From Bacillota bacterium (lineage in GTDB: Bacteria; Bacillota; Bacilli; Desulfuribacillales; Desulfuribacillaceae): a DNA stretch of 64,000 bases. The stretch lies in NCBI GenBank assembly GCA_023388635.1, contig JAEWFW010000004.1, positions 62,001 to 126,000 on the forward strand, read 5' to 3'. Shown here piece by piece: positions 62,302 through 64,000 of this stretch. The first letter of the stretch is position 1. Every line of letters begins with the position of its first letter. The position numbers and the translations under genes are program-made. The notes below the pieces were generated by a model that saw only the letters and a list, made by a program, of their open reading frames with translations, ran no database searches and was not told where the DNA came from.

Positions 62302-62921
62302 AGGGGTTATTAATCAAAGATCTGCTGACAATACGCAACCAATTAAAAGTGATTGTTCTGCTAATTGCGTTTTATATCGTGTATTCTCTGACAATGCAGG
62401 ATATCAGTATGTTGGGGGCGATGATCGTTCTCTTGACGGTCATGATGCCGATTACGGCAATGGCGTATGATGAAAAAAGCGGTTGGGGACGCTATCAATC
62501 TGCGCTTCCCATATCAAAGAAGATGGTTGTGTTCAGTAAATACGTTTTCGGAGTTATATTATTAGCTTTGGGTAGTTTGATGTCGGGTCTGAGTATCTTG
62601 TTATTATCGATATTTTCACAATTTGTTGAAATTACTGATGCATTATGGCTGCTTGCCACATTCGCCGCAATGGGAATAGTTTTTATGTCGTTGGTTTTTC
62701 CGATTATTTTCAAATTCGGTGTGGAAAAAGGCAGAATGCTTATGTTGTTAGTTATCTTTTTACCGGTGATGTTAATTATGCTGTTATCGAGAATGCAGAT
62801 TCCCATGCCGGATTTAGAAACGCTGACGTCTTATGCTTATATGGTACCAGTCGGCTTGCTTGCATTGCTGGGAGGATCGATGGCTCTATCGATCTGGATT
62901 TACGAAAGAAAAGAATTTTAA
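62298..62921 (+). CDS. ABC-2 type permease of the GntR operon
   Basis: A 207-residue polytopic protein with six hydrophobic segments and the cytoplasmic YDEKSGWGRYQSALPISKK loop that is characteristic of ABC2_membrane_5 permeases. Its start overlaps the ATPase stop (ATGA), so the pair is translated together. It would form a homodimeric channel with the ATPase. The substrate is not readable from sequence. Confidence 0.88.
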   Translation: MKGLLIKDLLTIRNQLKVIVLLIAFYIVYSLTMQDISMLGAMIVLLTVMMPITAMAYDEKSGWGRYQSALPISKKMVVFSKYVFGVILLALGSLMSGLSILLLSIFSQFVEITDALWLLATFAAMGIVFMSLVFPIIFKFGVEKGRMLMLLVIFLPVMLIMLLSRMQIPMPDLETLTSYAYMVPVGLLALLGGSMALSIWIYERKEF

Positions 62922-63019
62922 CAACGGCTTTCCGTGAAGTGTTTTATAGTGAAGATAGTTCGATTCGTTTCGATGTCAACACTGCGTAGTTTGCAGTTAA
63001 AGACATCTTTTTTTATTCT

Positions 63020-63045
63020 CAAATAGTTGCAAAGGAAACTATTTG
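63020..63045 (+). promoter_or_regulatory. MarR operator
   Basis: CAAATAGTT (63020-63028) and AACTATTTG (63037-63045) form a perfect 9-bp inverted repeat with TAGTTGC-like half-sites as bound by MarR proteins, 60 bases before the MarR start. Confidence 0.6.
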
Positions 63046-63104
63046 CATATATGATGGAATTATTCGTAAAGAATTTGGCAAGGGTAGTACCGAGGGGGCA
63101 CGTT

Positions 63105-63548
63105 ATGTCGACAATCAGTAAATATAATGCAGCTATATACAGGAATATTCAGAGCATATTAAATGATAGGCTGATCGATCTTGCCATCGGAAGCGGGCAA
63201 CATGATTTTTTGTACGTCATATCAAAATTTCAGGGTATCACTTCTAAAGCATTGAGTGAGCGCTTGCATGTCGGCAAATCGACGACCGCGAAAGCGGTCA
63301 AGCATTTAGTACTCCATGGGTATGTTCGGAAAGAAAAAGATGTAAAGGATCGGCGCTGTGATCGGCTTTTTTTGACAGATAAAGGAGTTGAGATCGCCCC
63401 GCGAATTCAGGCTACCTTCAAAGAACTTGTCGATTTGACGACGAATGGTTTGACTGATGATGAGGTAGAGGGAACGATTAATATTTTGAAGAAGGTTCTC
63501 GAAAACTTACATAATGAAAAGGTAAAGATAAATACAGAGGCAGAGTAG
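63105..63548 (+). CDS. MarR-family transcriptional regulator
   Basis: A 147-residue regulator with the winged helix (about 40-110): GITSKALSERLHVGKSTTAKAVKHL as recognition helices and RKEKDVKDRRCDRLFLTDKG as the wing. ATG 63105 is chosen because GAGGGGG ends six bases before it; the in-frame ATG 63051 and TTG 63027 lack a binding site, and the latter would lie within the palindromic operator. It precedes an MFS transporter by 27 bases and probably represses it, with a small-molecule ligand releasing the DNA. Confidence 0.9.
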   Translation: MSTISKYNAAIYRNIQSILNDRLIDLAIGSGQHDFLYVISKFQGITSKALSERLHVGKSTTAKAVKHLVLHGYVRKEKDVKDRRCDRLFLTDKGVEIAPRIQATFKELVDLTTNGLTDDEVEGTINILKKVLENLHNEKVKINTEAE

Positions 63549-63575
63549 ATTCTACATTTGAAGGGATAGAACGAT

Positions 63576-64000
63576 ATGGGGCAAAAAGACATGGAACAGA
63601 TGGATACACATCACAAAGAGGCTGGCAATACGCTGTGGTCGAAAGATTTTATTCAGATTACGTGCTGTAATTTATTATTGTTTTTAAGTTTTCAAATGTT
63701 AATGCCTACGCTACCGATTCATGTGAAGGAATTAGGGGGAGCAGATTCAATCATCGGGTGGATCATTGGTGTAGCAACCATAGCGTCTTTGATAGTGCGA
63801 CCTTTTTCTGGTTTGGCGCTCGATAAAATCGGGCGTAAGCCGATACTGATTACAGGGTTGATTGTGATTATTCTTACGACAATTTCTTATGCATGGTTTT
63901 CAGCGATTGCTTTAATACTGGTTTTGCGTTTTATTCACGGTTTTGGATGGGGAGCGACAACGACGGCGAGCAGCACAATGGCATCAGACGCTATACCGAA
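63576..64000 (+). CDS. MFS transporter (5' part, runs off the window)
   Basis: The first 141 codons of a major facilitator: a hydrophilic N-terminus, a first helix, then the motif-A loop LALDKIGRKPIL between helices 2 and 3, and RFIHGFGWGATTTASSTMASD at helices 4-5, typical of drug-proton antiporters. AAGGGAT precedes the ATG. It is open to the right edge. It forms an operon with the MarR gene, suggesting inducible efflux. Confidence 0.85.
   Translation, partial: MGQKDMEQMDTHHKEAGNTLWSKDFIQITCCNLLLFLSFQMLMPTLPIHVKELGGADSIIGWIIGVATIASLIVRPFSGLALDKIGRKPILITGLIVIILTTISYAWFSAIALILVLRFIHGFGWGATTTASSTMASDAIP

Overview
The window reads as a Bacillota (Firmicutes) chromosome, perhaps Paenibacillaceae-like. 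Ribosome binding sites are strong, several genes start with TTG or GTG, sigma-A-type promoters are frequent, and there are SLH-anchored surface proteins, copper-amine-oxidase-type stalk domains, 7TMR-DISM sensors, a SARP-like response regulator and a cobalamin riboswitch. The family assignment is inference; no rRNA or tRNA is present to settle it.

Layout. (1) 1-5.3 kb: an exopolysaccharide operon with a partial membrane-anchored protein, a GT2 synthase, a BcsB-like partner and a GH8-like hydrolase. (2) 5.4-10.1 kb: a TipA-type MerR regulator, a nitroreductase and a DNA-repair run (Ogt-type methyltransferase, endonuclease IV, AlkD-like protein, DUF1848 protein). (3) 10.2-19.4 kb: a hybrid 7TMR-DISM sensor kinase split by an in-frame TAG, its SARP-like response regulator, and a 1500-residue GLUG/Ig/FN3/SLH surface protein. 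(4) 19.5-25 kb: threonine ammonia-lyase (minus strand), an alpha/beta hydrolase with a histidine-rich tail, and a cobalamin riboswitch controlling a BtuFCD-type ABC importer.

(5) 25-61 kb is the most unusual part: a surface-protein island with two embedded two-component systems. One is a 7TMR sensor kinase convergent with an OmpR-type regulator. The other is a minus-strand operon of secreted membrane protein, AgrC-like sensor and LytTR regulator. Four large secreted proteins share one roughly 310-residue C-terminal module ending in a stalk domain but have unrelated N-terminal display regions (beta-helix-like repeats, DUF6273/MBG, GLUG/FN3, BspA-type leucine-rich repeats). A fifth giant protein (2972 residues) ends in SLH domains, and a stalk-domain relic lies just behind it. 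Two distinct promoter classes recur: a perfect palindrome with core GTTAAGAATTCTTAAC, always centred 35.5 bp before the -10 hexamer (four copies), and a pair of ACCCGTTCGTGACA-like direct repeats with 20-bp period upstream of TTGATT-17/18-TAGAAT (three copies). The first sits beside the OmpR-type gene and the second resembles LytTR targets, so two wired regulons are inferred. A stand-alone protein resembling the RNA polymerase alpha C-terminal domain lies behind one promoter of each class.

(6) 61-64 kb: a YtrA-type GntR regulator with an ABC exporter, then a MarR regulator and the start of an MFS transporter.

The island shows gene duplication and mosaic exchange between module copies, DUF2442 relics in two promoters, a signal peptide out of frame with its mature protein, and a probably imported nucleotidyltransferase cassette between direct-repeat terminators.
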